Program-made: the position numbers and the translations under genes
Notes under the pieces: model-generated
What the model was told of the DNA's origin: nothing
What the model saw: the letters and a program-made list of their open reading frames with translations, nothing else
Database searches by the model: none
Shown here: in pieces, positions 21,616 to 33,710 of the stretch
How the letters are laid out: each line of letters starts with the position of its first letter
How positions within the stretch are numbered: the stretch's first letter is position 1
From: Nemophila menziesii
Taxonomy: Eukaryota > Streptophyta > Magnoliopsida > Boraginales > Hydrophyllaceae
DNA length: 64,000 nt
Assembly (NCBI GenBank): GCA_029959085.1
Contig: JARWIR010000035.1
Coordinates: 5,996,501 to 6,060,500, forward strand
Reading direction: 5' to 3'

Positions 21616-21710
21616 CTAGTTACATCAAGGGCGCGAAAGGGTAAAAACAATGATCAGGGTGGATGACTGCACTTTGAATATAGTTAGAGGGCCACATGAG
21701 AACTTTACCC
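21616..21710 (-). repeat. MULE terminal inverted repeat, right
   Basis: Reverse complement starts GGGTAAAGTTCTCATGTGGC. It pairs with both 9974-10068 and 19778-19872. Confidence 0.85.
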
Positions 21711-21719
21711 TAAAGTAAA
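21711..21719. repeat. Target-site duplication, right (TAAAGTAAA)
   Basis: Pairs with 9965-9973 and 19769-19777; array sequence AGTGACA resumes at 21720. Confidence 0.85.
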
Positions 21720-23058
21720 AGTGACAATTGGATTGCAAAGAGATTAGAACAACAAATGATAATGTAATTTATGTTGATTATCAAAAAAACTAACATACTT
21801 TTTTAAAATAAATATTTGTGAAATAAATAATTATTATTATTATACTTGATTTAAGTGGATAATAATAAATATTTCCATTTAGTAACTTGTTGATGCTATC
21901 ATTAATTTTATTTTATAAGATTTGATTTTTCTTTGTTAATAAATAATGAATGTTAGAAAAAATTTACTCGTGGATCGAGTGCAAGGTCAAATAAAATTGA
22001 CAAATGCATGTCGAGAAGAATGTTATTATTGGGGAATGTAATAAATTCATTTTTTAACTTTGTATATAATTTCAAAGATTTTTTTTTGAAATAATGATTT
22101 CTTAAACTTTCAGATATAAGCATTACTTCTTGATATCCAAATTTGTTTTATTGAGATCTCAACTTTTCTTTCATTTCTTATTACCTAGATAGCTAAGAAC
22201 ATACATGTTTCTTAAAAAAACTACATGGTCAGAGAAAATAATAGATTGGTCATCGAGTGTAGAACAACCGACTAATAGAAATACAGAAAAAACTGAAACT
22301 TCGATGCTTCCTGTGAATGATGCTCGAACAAGATCTAACTTCTTCCAAGCCTAGCAACCTGAAATCAAATGAATGTCAGGAAAACAAGGATTTGGGACCG
22401 AGAAGAGTATATATGCACCGGGTCTAATTCTAATTTGAAAAATGTAAGAATATAAGTGATGCATCATTAAGTGACTGTCATGGTTATTTATTGATAAGAA
22501 AAGATAATATACTTGGCTAGGCTTTTGTCGTATCCCAAAAAGCGATACTCGGGAGACTGGTTCCTCGATTGTCCTAAAAAAACTTGAGAATCACCGGGAT
22601 ACGTTTAACGAATCATGTGTACTCCGGCATAAGGTAATTTACGCACTCGAGAGAGTATCTTCCCGCAAGTCTATGAGAGTCTTTGAGTAATAAAGGGTAA
22701 GTTTCCGTTCTCAACAAGGAATGTATAGCCAATGGATTGATTTAAGTTTATACTTTAGATGTTTATTGAGCTATACAAATAATTAAATTATATAATTTCT
22801 ATGTCAAAGTTTAATTAAAATAGAAATATATGTTTAAGAATTATAAATTTATGTTTTTAATACAATCATGAGTGAAATAAGACAAATAACAATATAATAA
22901 GTGCGAGAAGTTAGCCTAAGAAACTTGTTATATCCACTAGATAATACATATGTATTTTATGAACATTCCACATAAGTTAACCTATTATGTTTTATATATG
23001 TAGAACAAATAGTTAATAATAAATCTCCAATTATTTTTTAATTTCTATATCCAACAAT

Positions 23059-23480
23059 TTATCGTTGACTGATGAACCATGTTATTCCTTGATTGTTGTT
23101 TCCATTAAAAGCTTGTTCTAGTAGTATACTGGCAGCTAGTCACTAACTTGAGTCTTACCCTTTTATTCTCTAGTAAACCTTATAGCCCCACTACTAACCG
23201 CACGAACTTGTGCATCATAAGAATCTACTTCTTCCACCTGATCATTACTATTATCAGATGATACAATGATAACTTATAATTTAGCTTAAGCAGATACACA
23301 CACACCTTGTAGTAGATCCCAAAGTCTACGTTCATATCAAATCCAAATTCAAAATTGGCCCTGATCACATTAGGATCTTCCTTCACTTCAAAAACAATTT
23401 TCCCGGGCTCAAATCCTTCCTCATCATTTATATTTATTTTTCGAAAAGCATCTTCCAAGGAATGATGAAAGAATCGTGAT
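23059..23480 (-). pseudogene. Array exon A, copy 4 (type I)
   Basis: Readable upstream half (to about 23503) with NDEEGFEPGKIVFEVKED and RANFEFGFDMNVDF, then a shifted frame, as in copy 2. It shares the type I 18-base deletion (23132). The downstream half (VNSGA.., QGITWF) can be read only across several frame changes. The acceptor TTTCTTTAG is kept at the upstream edge. Confidence 0.6.
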
Positions 23481-24215
23481 AAACTAAAGAAAATAACAAA
23501 CATAAGAAAATAACGAATATGCCCTTTTAAGTTACAAGATATTGAATTAATAAAGAATAAAATTAGAAATTTCGGGATTTTGTTTGTTTTATTTGGATAA
23601 CTTAACTTATGAATAAAGATTATTACATGTTTTCTAATTAGTCCCCAAACAAGAGATATATCCCTATCAAATAGGAAACATTAGTATGATCTGAAAAAGA
23701 ACAATTTGTTCTGAATAAGGAACCCAATCTTAACTATTTGTTATGGGTAAAACTTCACAATAATTAATTAAAATAACAAAACACATGTCATTAAATAAAG
23801 TAGGTAGTTAGTATACTTAGTTTTTGTATTTTTAAAACATGAGGTATATCCCATAATATTATTGGTATTGGACCATCCTATATTGGATGGAAGAATTTTC
23901 CATTCGATATTCATGTTACTATTTTTTTATCTATTGAAAATCACTAATCAAGTCAATTTTAATGGTGTCTTTTTTCAACAAATGTAATGAAGTTCATTAA
24001 AATACATTAGTTTGACTTCGACACATGATAAATCTTTAATTGTTTCCATAAAACATATTCAGAATTCAACATATATACTAGCTTTAATATAACAACAAGA
24101 AAAATTAAAAAAAAAGAAAGGCTCAGCTAATATTATATATAATAAACAATTATCAACTCAGTTATATCAAATGTTTTTGAATTTTACCATTACAAGGAAC
24201 CTATAAACGAAAGAT

Positions 24216-24217
<2 letters not shown>

Positions 24218-24261
<44 letters not shown>
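24218..24261. repeat. (TA)n microsatellite
   Basis: About 22 TA units after GAAAGATCAATA, at the same monomer position as 8478-8510. Confidence 0.95.
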
Positions 24262-24264
<3 letters not shown>

Positions 24265-26900
24265 TTAAATATATCTATTTAATTTTTATATTAACATTCG
24301 GAAATGTAAAGTACTCTTTTTTTATTTTTACTTATGTTTCACTTATTTTATTTTAGACTTAATCCATTTAATTGAAATACAATAAAGTAAGTAGTAGAAA
24401 TATAAACCCCATAAAAAATAATTATAAACAAATCTATTATAGATCAAAAACAAAAACTACATAACAAATTAATATTTAAAAACAAGAAGTATCAATGCAA
24501 AAAAACATATAAACAATGAATGAACATAATTTATTTTTAAGGTTTGAATAATTATGAATCTAACAAGCAATTAACAAGTACAAATAAGAAACAATGAAAT
24601 AAAAAATATCAAAGTAATTTTTTTTACTATACCTTATTTTAAATGACATAATCAATAATCCAAGATGCGAAGTATCATGCCAATATGGATACACGTTTTG
24701 GAAAGTATTCAGCAAAAGAAAATATACAGGAGATGCAAACAAATAGATTGGAGTGGAAGGGGGCGTTTTTCATATGAAGTACAAAATACCTTGCAACACA
24801 CCTCACTCAGCGTACAACACAAAAGCCCAAACAAGCCATATTAAACATATTATCGCTAATAACCAAATTGACAAACAGTGATGTGTAAATGAATATTTAC
24901 TGCAAAACAATTCAAAAAACCAAATTGATCACCACAAATTATGGAACCCAAAAAACTCACACGTCATCTCATCCTCTCTCATATACACTATTCTCAACGT
25001 ATCGCTTCTCATACGGTAAAAAGCTTCCAACTGTCATAAAATGACCATTGTCGGATCTGTATAAAAAGATAACAAACAACACAATAATTCCAATTTTTTT
25101 TAAAAAGATAAGATTAGGTTAATAATTAAATGAACTTTTTTTATTTTAATGATACATATTAATTTTTTACATTAATTGGGTTCTTTGCCAAGTCAGGTTG
25201 ATGATGGTGGAGAATGGTCCCAAGTGGCGACAATTGTCCAGTTTAGGAGTGTGAAGAATTTTTCTTGTTTTCTTTTAATGCGAATGTGAAGAGATGAATT
25301 TTAGGTTTTATGTTTCATTGTTTTTAACCTTTGTTTTTTCTTTCCATTTTTTGCTCAGTTGTATACTTTTTTTTTATTCTAAACTTTATTATTTTGTATG
25401 TTTCGGTTGTATACAATTTTTTTTCTTAAATTTTATTATTTTATTTTATAAGATTTTATTAAGGATATGAGTCATTGGGATAGGGACCTAATCATTTTTT
25501 TAAAATATCAAAAATATATTTTAAAAATAAAAATGACATTTGGATTACAATTTAAAGTGATTAGCACAACAAGTGATAATGTGATTTATGTTGATTATTA
25601 AACAACCAAAATAGTTTGTTTAAATAAATATTAAAAAATTAAAATTATTATTATATTTTATTTGAGTGGATTATAATATATATTTCCATTTACTAACTTC
25701 TCTATGCTATATTTTATTTTATTTTATAAGATTTGATTTTTTTATAATATATAAGGGACATTAGATAATAAAAAATTATTTATCGATCGAGTGCAAGGTC
25801 AAATTTTTTTGGCAAATGCATGTTAAGCAAATTTTTTTTATTGGAGAATGTTATAAATTTCTTTTTCAACTTTGTATATAATTTCGAAGAATTTTTCTGA
25901 AATAATGATTACTTAAAATTTCAAATACATGCATAACTTATTGATTTCCAAATTTGTTCTCATTGAGATCTCACCTAACTTTTATTTTTTATTACCTAGG
26001 CAGCTAAGAACATACATGGGTTTCAAACAAATACATGATCAGAAAAAGTAATAGATTAGTGATTGAGTGTAGAACAACCGACTAATAGAAATACACAAAA
26101 AGTGAAACTTTGATGCTTTTTGCGAATGATGCTCGAACTAGATTTAACTTATGTCAGGCTTAGAACCTTGAAATCAAATGAAGGTCCGGAAAACAAGAGT
26201 TGGGAGTGAGAAGAATATATATAGACTGGGTCTAATTCTAATTTGAACAATTTAAGAATATAAGTGATGCATCATTAAGAGACTGTCATAGGTATTTATT
26301 GATAAGAAAAGATAATAGACATGGCTAGGCTTTTATCGTATCCCAAAAAGTGATGCTCGGGAGACTAGTTCCTCGATTGTACTAAAAAATACATGAGAAT
26401 CACCGGGATTTGTTTGAAGAATCCTATAGACTCGGCAATTAAGGAAAAAGTGGAACTGGTGTCCCCTCAGGAATGAGGAAATTTACGCACTCTCGAGAGT
26501 GTATCTCCTCGCCAGTCTATGAGTCTCTGAGTAATGAACAATAAGTTTCACGTTCTCAACAAGAAATGTATAGCAAATGGATTGATTTAAGTTTAGAGTT
26601 TTGATATTCATTGAGCTAAAAAAATAATTAAATTATATAATTTTCGTGTCAAAGTATAATTAAAATAGAAATATATGTTTAACAATTATAAATTTATGGT
26701 TTTAACACAATCATGAGTGAAATAAGATGAATAATAATATAATAATTGTGAGAAGTTAGCATAAGAAACTTGTAATATTTATTAGATAATACATATGAAT
26801 TTTATGAACATTCTACCTAATCTAACATATTTGGTTTTATATATGTAGAACAAATAGTTAATAATCAATCTCCAATTCTTTTTTAATTTCTATCCCACAA

Positions 26901-27345
26901 TTATCGTTGACCGATGAACCATGTTATTCTTTGATTGCGGTTTCCTTGAATAGCTTGTTCTAGTAGTATACTGGAAGTTAAGACATGGTAAACTAACTCA
27001 CTAACTTGAGTCTTACCTTTGTCTTCTCTAGTAAACCTTGTAGCCCCACTATTAACCACACAAACTTTAGCATCATAAGAATCTACTTCTGCTACCTCAT
27101 CACTACTATTATCAAATGATACACTGATAACTTCTACTTTAGCCTCAACAGATTCAAATGCACCTAGCAGTAGATCCCAAATTTCCACGATCAAATCCAA
27201 ATCCAAATCCAAATCCAAAATTGGCCTTGATCATATCAGGATCTTCCTTCACTTCAACAACAATTTTCCCGGGCTCAAATCCTTCCTCATCATTTACATT
27301 CATTTTTCCTAAAGCCTCATATAAAGAAGGATGAAAGAACCGTGA
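26901..27345 (-). pseudogene. Array exon A, copy 5 (type II), 105 codons open
   Basis: The longest open copy: 105 codons (26901-27218) through VEIWDLLLGAFESVEAKVEV, SFDNSSDEVAEVDSYDAKV, NSGATRFTREDKGKTQVS and ILLEQAIQGN to the ITWFIGQR end. A run of TTGGAT repeats (27180-27220) has changed length and shifts the frame relative to the upstream EEGFEPGKIVVEVKED segment (about 27225-27300). It is either an exon that lost frame by slippage or a shorter gene starting inside the repeat. Confidence 0.6.
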
Positions 27346-27405
27346 TCAACTAAAAATAGTTATAAACATAAGTTAAAAACAAACACAGTTTTTTAATATA
27401 AATAT
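26901..27405 (-). repeat. Array monomer 5 (type II), truncated
   Basis: Only exon A and about 60 bases beyond survive. From 27375 a piece that belongs just after the B block (AACACAGTTTTTTAATATAAATA) is joined, and at about 27447 the C block of the next unit follows. At least 2.5 kb has been lost. Confidence 0.65.
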
Positions 27406-27446
27406 TTATGATAATAAATATTTAGAATTATTATTATATTTCATTT

Positions 27447-28115
27447 GGTGTCCCCTCGGGCATAAGGTAACTTACGCACTCGAGAGAGTATCTCCCCGCA
27501 AGTCTATGAGTATCTCCAAGTAATAAAGAGTAAGTTTACTATTCTCAACAAGCAATGTATAGCCAATGGATTGATTTAAGTTTATAGTTTAGATGTTCAT
27601 TGAGCTATAAAAATAATTAAAATATATAATTTTTGTGTCCAAGTTTAATTAAAATAGAAATACATGTTTAAAAATAATTGATTTATGGTTTTAATACAAT
27701 CATGAGTGAAATAAGATATATAACAAAATAATAATTGCGAGAAGTTAGCCTAAGAAACTTGTAATATCCACTAGATAATACATATGAATTTTATGAACTT
27801 TCCACCTAAGTTAACCTATTTTTTTTATATATGTAGAACAAATAGTTAATAATCAATCTCCAATTATTTTTTAATTTCTATATCCGAAAATTATCATTGA
27901 CTTATGAACCATTTTATTCCTTAATTTTTGTTTCAATGAAAAGCTTGTTCTAGTAGTATACTGGTAGCTAAGACTAGGGTAAACTGAGTCACTAACTTGA
28001 GTCTTACCCTTGTCTTCTCTAGTAAAACTTGTAGCCCCACTATTAACCACACGAACTTATGCATCATAAGAATCTACTTCTGCCACCTCATCAATACTTT
28101 TATCAGATGATACAT
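27447..28115 (-). repeat. Array monomer 6 fragment, cut by CACTA-type DNA
   Basis: Holds the end of a C block (CCCCTCGGGCATAAGGTAAC) and exon A copy 6 (27891-28112, conserved through NSGA and AEVDSYDA regions with several frame changes). It breaks off at CAGATGATACAT, where GACCAAAATTTGG-type transposon sequence begins. Confidence 0.7.
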
Positions 28116-28615
28116 AAGCAACCAAAATTTGGGGACCAGTAATGGTCGATAAAACGTCTAGTTTTACATTCCTTTAGCGACCACCCAATTGGTCGCTAAT
28201 TACCAATCACGTAGCAGTGAAACAAGGAAGCCCTAAAATCCAAAGAAAACTAGACACACCATCAATATCACTACCATGATTCGTGTATCTCATGAACAAA
28301 CTTTTGGCGACTGGAGAGTGTGGTCACTGGAGAGTACCACCAACGGCCACATCTGGTCGCAAGAAGAATAGGCGGGAAAAACGTTAATTATGTTGGACGC
28401 TAGTAGAGGTGAAAAATTAATAACTTTTTAATTGATCAAAATGATGGTCGGTAAAAGTAGACAATTTTTTTATCTTCTGCTTCAGCGTTTTAGAACATAA
28501 TCTCTAGCAACCACGTAAATGGTCGCTAGATCTTGTTATTTTATTTTTGTAAGAATAATATTTCACCAACCATGAATGTGTTCTGTAGTATACCCAAATA
28601 AATGTTTGTTGGTCA
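28116..28615 (+). mobile_element. CACTA-type subterminal block, copy 1
   Basis: Dense in the motif AGCGACCA / TGGTCGCT in both orientations (for example 28160-28185, 28500-28535), a known sign of plant CACTA subterminal regions. It is a direct repeat of 45142-45640. The terminal CACTA pentamer is not visible at the junction, so the exact element end is not resolved. Confidence 0.55.
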
Positions 28616-29270
28616 AGTCTTATTCGTCTATTGGACTAACACCTTTAGAGACTGTCGTAGCGGTAACGAAAGCTATTCTATGTTTTATAAAGCATATCTA
28701 GTTTCATATTCTTTCATTTCACTTCAAATGAAAATACCCTCTACCCTTATACTCTTGGATCCATGATACCAACTGTGTTTCCACCCCATTTCCGTCACTA
28801 CATTTGCTCCATCAGTTCCCCACATTCACTGCCGCCCCCTCCGCCATCACCGCACTACATACTATATAGGTAAATCTAATCCATCTATAACACAAAACAT
28901 ATATTTATATTTCAATTAATATAAAAAAATTGTGCTTAAATATTGTGTTTTATATGTTTTTGTTTAATTTTTTTGATGTATTAGGGATTTTATTTAGTTT
29001 TAGTTGAGAATTTAGACTGATGAATATTTAAGGGATTATTAGAGAATCGAAAAGTTTTGAGGCTTATTAGTGCAGTTATAAATTTAAGGGTTTATTATTG
29101 CTATAAATTTTTTTAGGGGTTATTAGCAATATTATAATTTGTAAGGGGTTATTAGTGCAAATTAAAAACTAAAGGGGTTATTAGGAAAATTAAATTTTTT
29201 ACTAGGTTTATTAGTGAAAATAAAAAAATTTGGGGCTTCATAGTGCACTTAAAATATTTTGTGGAATAAT
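28616..29270. repeat. Transposon interior with GGGGTTATTAGTG minisatellite
   Basis: 28616-28900 is a single-copy-like leader with CT-rich DNA. From about 29020 to 29270 a unit of about 45 bases, AGGGGTTATTAGTGCAAATT, recurs in degraded form. No coding sequence. Confidence 0.5.
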
Positions 29271-29459
29271 CAACTCCCCGTCAAATGCGCTATTTCTTGT
29301 GTCCTCCAAGTGAATACTCGTAAACAACTAAAACCTCTGTAATATCTCTCCATTCGATTGTAATATAATTTTCTAATGGTATAACGAGGGGAAATTTCTC
29401 ATTGGAGATAGATATTCTTGTCTCCATACTTGAAGATAAAATTAAACCGTCCATTAATT

Positions 29460-30310
29460 AACTACATCAAATTTGACAATTCACATGAGATTAGAACATT
29501 TAAATACATTCATTGGTCATACAAGTTTATTACTGCAACATAAGACCCTTTGTTATCAAGTTGCACTATGCATTTCAGAAAAGTCCATGTCACCGAAAAA
29601 AGTGGGTATAAATCTACTACTGCAACTATAGGGACCTTTGTTATCAAATTTCACTATAAGTCACTGGAAATTCTATGTCACAGACAGAATGTGGGTATAA
29701 AACCACCACTAATAATGGAAGAACCTTTATAATTAAATAACACTAGATGTCCTTGAAAAATCTATGTCACAGAAAGAAAGTGGATATAAACCATTGTACA
29801 TGTTGGTTTATACCTTTAGAATTTATAATTATACTTTAGGTCCCTACATTATTTAATATATAACATAGTTTATAATTATACTATTTCAGTGATTTTGAAT
29901 AAAAACACTAATATTATAATGGTGTGGGTATACCCAATGGCCAGGGACTAATAAAGCAATATGATAATACAAGGACCTATGGTGTAATTTGATTGAACCA
30001 ACACCCTTGTTATACAAATATGCACGAAAGTGTGTATAAACTCACAAAAAAATGGATAATGGTAGGTATAAACCCACCACTACAACATAAGACCATTCGT
30101 TAACTAATTGCATGATAGGTCCTTGAAATTTGTAATACAGGTTACTAAAAAATCTCAATCACAGAGAAAATGTGGGTACGAACCCACAACTACAATTGTA
30201 GGGATATTTGTTATCAAATTCATTATAGGTCCCTGATTATTATTTGTCACTAACAGTAAGTGGGTATAATCATATAACAGAATGTGGGTATATATATGTA
30301 TTTTCATGTT
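29460..30310. repeat. Minisatellite of about 110-120 bp units
   Basis: Units contain GTGGGTATAAACCCACCAC, CTATAGGGACCTTTGTTATC, CACTATAGGTCCCTGAAA and TCTATGTCACAGAAAGAA in that order. Units are seen near 29530, 29600, 29690, 29760, 30060 and 30160. Short open frames inside (29550-29732) are by-products. Confidence 0.7.
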
Positions 30311-31400
30311 CATTCACATAACACAACAAATCTTACCACGATATTACAAACCCTAATGGTTACAATATCATATTGAGTTTAAACCCTAAACACTTACCAA
30401 TATGTACAAATACTATATCTGATAATGCTTAGCTAATATCACAATCATTTATTAAAACCTAATTATTTATTTATATTTGCAAAAAAATAATAAAAAAGGA
30501 ACCAAGACAAAAAACAATATAAACTCAGGAATCTATTACCATTATAAACTTGAATATTCAACCATAAAAATATTTTCTCATGTTGCTTTTCTTTTCTTCT
30601 TCGTTTAAGAGTAACCATGGTATGTGGAGTGATTAAAGTGATATTTTGTATAACCCGTGTGGTATTAGGTTACAGAAATGCAATGATGCCCCTTTTGTCC
30701 ATCATGAGAGAGAAGGGGGTGAAGAGACCCTGCGTGTGCAAGTAATTCCAGTTCAGATTTATATGACATGTGGCAAGGAAAGAGAAGATAAAAATGGGAG
30801 TATTATTGTATTTCTCACATCATTTGTTAGTTTTTCAATATTTACTTAGCAATTGTTCCTTATATAAAAAACTATAGAGGTTTTAGGCCTCTATAAAAGA
30901 AGTTCCCATAAGTTAATATCGAAGCCTTCACAAGAAATTTGGCATACTTAACCCATATGTGAAATCTAAGTTTGTTAATATGATCATTAATGTCCAATCT
31001 ATGTTAATTAATTTTCATTATCAAACCAAAATAACTATAAAAACCGTCAAAGCTGTTATACAACCCATATAGCCTATGAAGTCCATAACTTCAAAATACA
31101 GTGATAAATCACCCAAACCATCAACAAAACTTCCAAGACAGACTCCAACATCATATATCGCTTTCCCATCAAACCATCAAGTATTATTTTGGTCAACAAG
31201 CGTTGCCATATTTTATTTTAGTCATAGTTTTAAGTAAACAATTATTAGATTCTATGTTTGCTAATATGCCTTTCATAAAGTGTTTTGAAATTGATATCTT
31301 GAACACTGATAGAAAATATAAATTATAATATTTTAATACAGTAATGGTATTAAGAATAAAAATAATCTTGGTTTGGACAACTTTTTATGGATAACTATTT
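30311..31400. other. No recognisable feature
   Basis: AT-rich DNA with two short open frames (30646-30849, 31101-31328) that show no domain and no copy elsewhere. I see no gene. Confidence 0.5.
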
Positions 31401-31859
31401 TAAATCATAATGACAATCTTTTGACGATAGAGGAGTATCATATATTTTTTCCCAATGATTTCAGTTCATTACACCAAACTTTTCCTTAATCGAACTAAAT
31501 TTTGTTCAAGTCGTGATAGAGGCACTTCGTTTAAATTCACTATTGGCTAAAGTGAGCTCGCTCTTTAATTTAATCTTGCGTTTTTTGTACTAAGTCCTTA
31601 TTAAATTAAATAATTTGATGATAACTTAGAGTTACCAAATTTTTAAATTGAGTATCTTCGATTAAAAATACGGTATTTTTTTATCTGATTCCTATATCTA
31701 AAAAATCTTTGTTAAATTTAAAATGATTGTTGATATTGCTGTTATAATAGTTATTGGTTTGTCCCCATGGTTTAGTGATGCGCATGGTATGATGGAAAAA
31801 AAAATATTCTTTGGAATGACTAGTGTAAATGAATAATTCATAGGCTTGTCATTTTGTAG

Positions 31860-32600
31860 ATATATAAACCCCATTTCCATTTCAGACACACAAAAAGTAT
31901 TTTGATAGCTCTCTCTTTTCCGGAATAATTCTTTTGTTTTCTAAAAGGTATTTGTTGGGCAGTTGGAGCAGTATTCCAGCCTTTTTTTTAGAGAGTGAAA
32001 TTTAGATGGGGGAGTAGTAGTCAAAACTTGGAAAATGACCCGTGAACACAGTTAAGAACCCGACTACACCACAAATCAATTTTAAGGTAGTGGTTCACAA
32101 TGCTACTATAAACATGTTAAAGTATATTCTATTTTTTATTCCATTTAACTCCATTCAAAAATTTAAAAACAATTTCTTTCCTTTTTTGAATAATGGCGGT
32201 TTTAGAATCAATGTGAAAAATCTCCTTGATTTATCAAAACTTAATCCTGTTGATGCTTCAAAATTTAAACATTGGTCCCGAAAATTGTTAATTTTGAACT
32301 ACAAGAGGGTAATAGTAATATTTATAATGATCATCCCGTCTTGGACCCTCCTTTTAATGACGAATTTCTAAAAGAATAATATGACACTACTCTTTTAAAA
32401 TATCAAAATGATAACAGGTTTGTTCGATATGTTTGTCAATAAACAATCTTCCATATCAATCTAGGAGACTCTAGTTGCTAAGTATAAAGACGACGACACT
32501 AGCTTGGAGAAGTACATGACTAGTAAATAGAGGAAGTTCATGATCACTGATCAGTAACCAATAATGAAAACCAATTACTAAATATTATGCATAGCTAAAA
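31860..32600 (+). pseudogene. Ty1/copia leader and gag relic
   Basis: A TATATAAACCCCATTTCC box at about 31860 and a leader precede a gag-like reading: NPVDASKFKHWSRKLLIL, then, after a frame change, DHPVLDPPFNDEFLKE, YDTTLLKYQNDNRFVRYV and AKYKDDDTSLEKYMTSK. This is the layout of a copia gag (UBN2/DUF4219 type). Frameshifts and stops make it dead. No primer-binding site is recognised and nothing of pol follows. Confidence 0.5.
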
Positions 32601-32960
32601 TATAAGTTTGTTCTAAAATCTAAAGGATCAATAATATATTATATTAATATATTCAAACAAAACATTTTCTTATACACTCAAGTAACCCTCGAAATACTGT
32701 CCTCTTTTAACTTCCTTTCTTGAAATGATCATATTCTTATTATTTTCTAAAAATGGCATGATTCCACCTAAAAATCATTTCCACTTATATTTAGTATATA
32801 TCGTCTTTACCTCTATCTTATATATATAATGACTCTTAAATAATCATTAATGTAGAACCTAACAATTAAAACACGTAAACATTAAATTGACAAAGCATTT
32901 TTCGTAATTAATATATATACAATGAAAGAATAATAAAATCATGATTATCAACCAATATGG
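32560..32960. repeat. Dispersed repeat, copy a (ACAAGTTTGTTCTAAAATCTA type)
   Basis: Homologous to 41440-41790, 49150-49545 and 51060-51235. In all four, TATTATGCATAGCTAA is followed by GTTTGTTCTAAAATCTAAAGG and CCTAACAATTAAAACACGTA. It is part of the CACTA-associated repeated sequence. Confidence 0.7.
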
Positions 32961-32971
32961 GGGTCCTGGGG

Positions 32972-33362
32972 TGTTAAAAAATTAAGCACTAAAAATAAAG
33001 GAACCACAATATCGTACGTGCACGGTTGTCCAAGTAATACTCTGATAAACCGAGTTTTGTTCGAAGGGACGGAATAGGTATAACTCTGGTATTAATTAAA
33101 TAATAGAAATAATTGCTTGGAAGAAAAGTAAAATAATATGATTTTTGTTTGGTTTTCTTAAAAACTAAAGGATGCAATAAAATAAAGACTAGTTAACATA
33201 AATAACTGAAAAGAAAATAAACAATTAATAGGACTAACTTTAGAGATGAGAGATGTACTTGAGTCTCTCAAGAAATCCACCTAATTAACGTGATCAATAT
33301 TAAGTTTAAGGGTAGAATTGGTACTATTATATTATTTGGGACTCTAATATTTCCTAGCCACC
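32972..33362 (-). mobile_element. LTR fragment of the same Athila-like family
   Basis: Aligns with the first 330-390 bases of 12053-13578 (TGTT...AAAAATAAA, GTGCACGGTTGTCCAAGTAA, GTACTTGAG, TTAAGGGTAGAATTGGT). Beyond 33362 it changes to minisatellite. It is an older, diverged remnant inserted next to the dispersed repeat. Confidence 0.7.
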
Positions 33363-33650
33363 TATCATTTCACCAGAGGTCCCTATATTATCCAAGAATT
33401 TCACCATATGTCCCTATATTATATATTTGTTCACTTTAGGTCCTTGAATTATATATAAATGACACTTTAAGGCCAAGTATAATTGAACTTTAGGTCCCTA
33501 AACTATTTATAAATGAAAATTTAGCAAATAGTATAATTTCACTTTAGGTCCATGAACTATATGTAAATGACACTCTATATATTGTCAAATTGCACATCAG
33601 GTCCCTGAATTAAATATAAGTTAAACTTTATAACATAGTATATGTATATC
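33363..33650. repeat. TAGGTCCCT minisatellite
   Basis: Close to 1090-1200 (CCCTATATTATCCAAGAATTTC then ACCATATGTCCCTATATT) and continues as TTCACTTTAGGTCCNTGAA units of about 60 bases. Confidence 0.7.
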
Positions 33651-33666
33651 TTCCTATTTAAAACTA

Positions 33667-33710
33667 CTAGGTATTGCCCGTGCCTGAAGTCACTTCGGAA
33701 ACAAAAATCC
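33667..33710 (-). mobile_element. Possible Helitron 3' end
   Basis: On the minus strand: GAAGTGACTTC hairpin, then AGGCACGGGCAATACCTAG followed by T. A CTAG end with a small hairpin about 12 bases upstream, next to T, fits Helitron 3' ends. No 5' TC end or Rep/Helicase is seen. Confidence 0.3.

Larger units (their letters stand above)
9974..21710. mobile_element. Mutator-like element (Pack-MULE), expanded by internal duplication and filler
   Basis: The two ends are 95-bp imperfect inverted repeats beginning GGGTAAA (9974-10068 and 21616-21710). They are bordered by a 9-bp target duplication, the diagnostic size for Mutator-like elements. No transposase is seen; the cargo is host gene fragments, which makes it a Pack-MULE. 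The intact form is the right-hand copy (19778-21710, 1.93 kb). The rest is a partial second copy of the element plus 7.8 kb of retrotransposon DNA between them. The empty site can be read in monomer 1 of the same array. Confidence 0.85.
19778..21710 (+). mobile_element. Pack-MULE copy 2, complete (1.93 kb)
   Basis: Both terminal repeats (19778-19872 and 21616-21710) and flanking duplications (19769-19777 TAAAATAAA, 21711-21719 TAAAGTAAA) are present. This is the original insertion. Cargo from left to right: the PP2C fragment on the minus strand, the coiled-coil fragment on the plus strand, and a possible third fragment near the right end. Confidence 0.85.
7810..23058 (-). repeat. Array monomer 3 (type II), split by an 11.7-kb insertion
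   Basis: Without the MULE insertion (9974-21719, counting one target-duplication copy) this monomer is about 3.5 kb. Exon A, promoter block (9137-9236) and B block (about 9590-9720) lie left of the insertion. The C block (about 22.3-22.7 kb) lies right of it. The C block is almost the same as that of monomer 1, supporting a dimer repeat. Confidence 0.75.
23059..26900 (-). repeat. Array monomer 4 (type I, about 3.85 kb)
   Basis: The most complete type I monomer: exon A, intron-like DNA with (TA)n at 24218-24261, first-exon block (about 24600-24900), B block at about 25165-25260 with GGCGACAATTG, and C block at 26330-26500. The site II GGGCC core is degraded here (CTCAGCGTACAAC). Confidence 0.75.
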
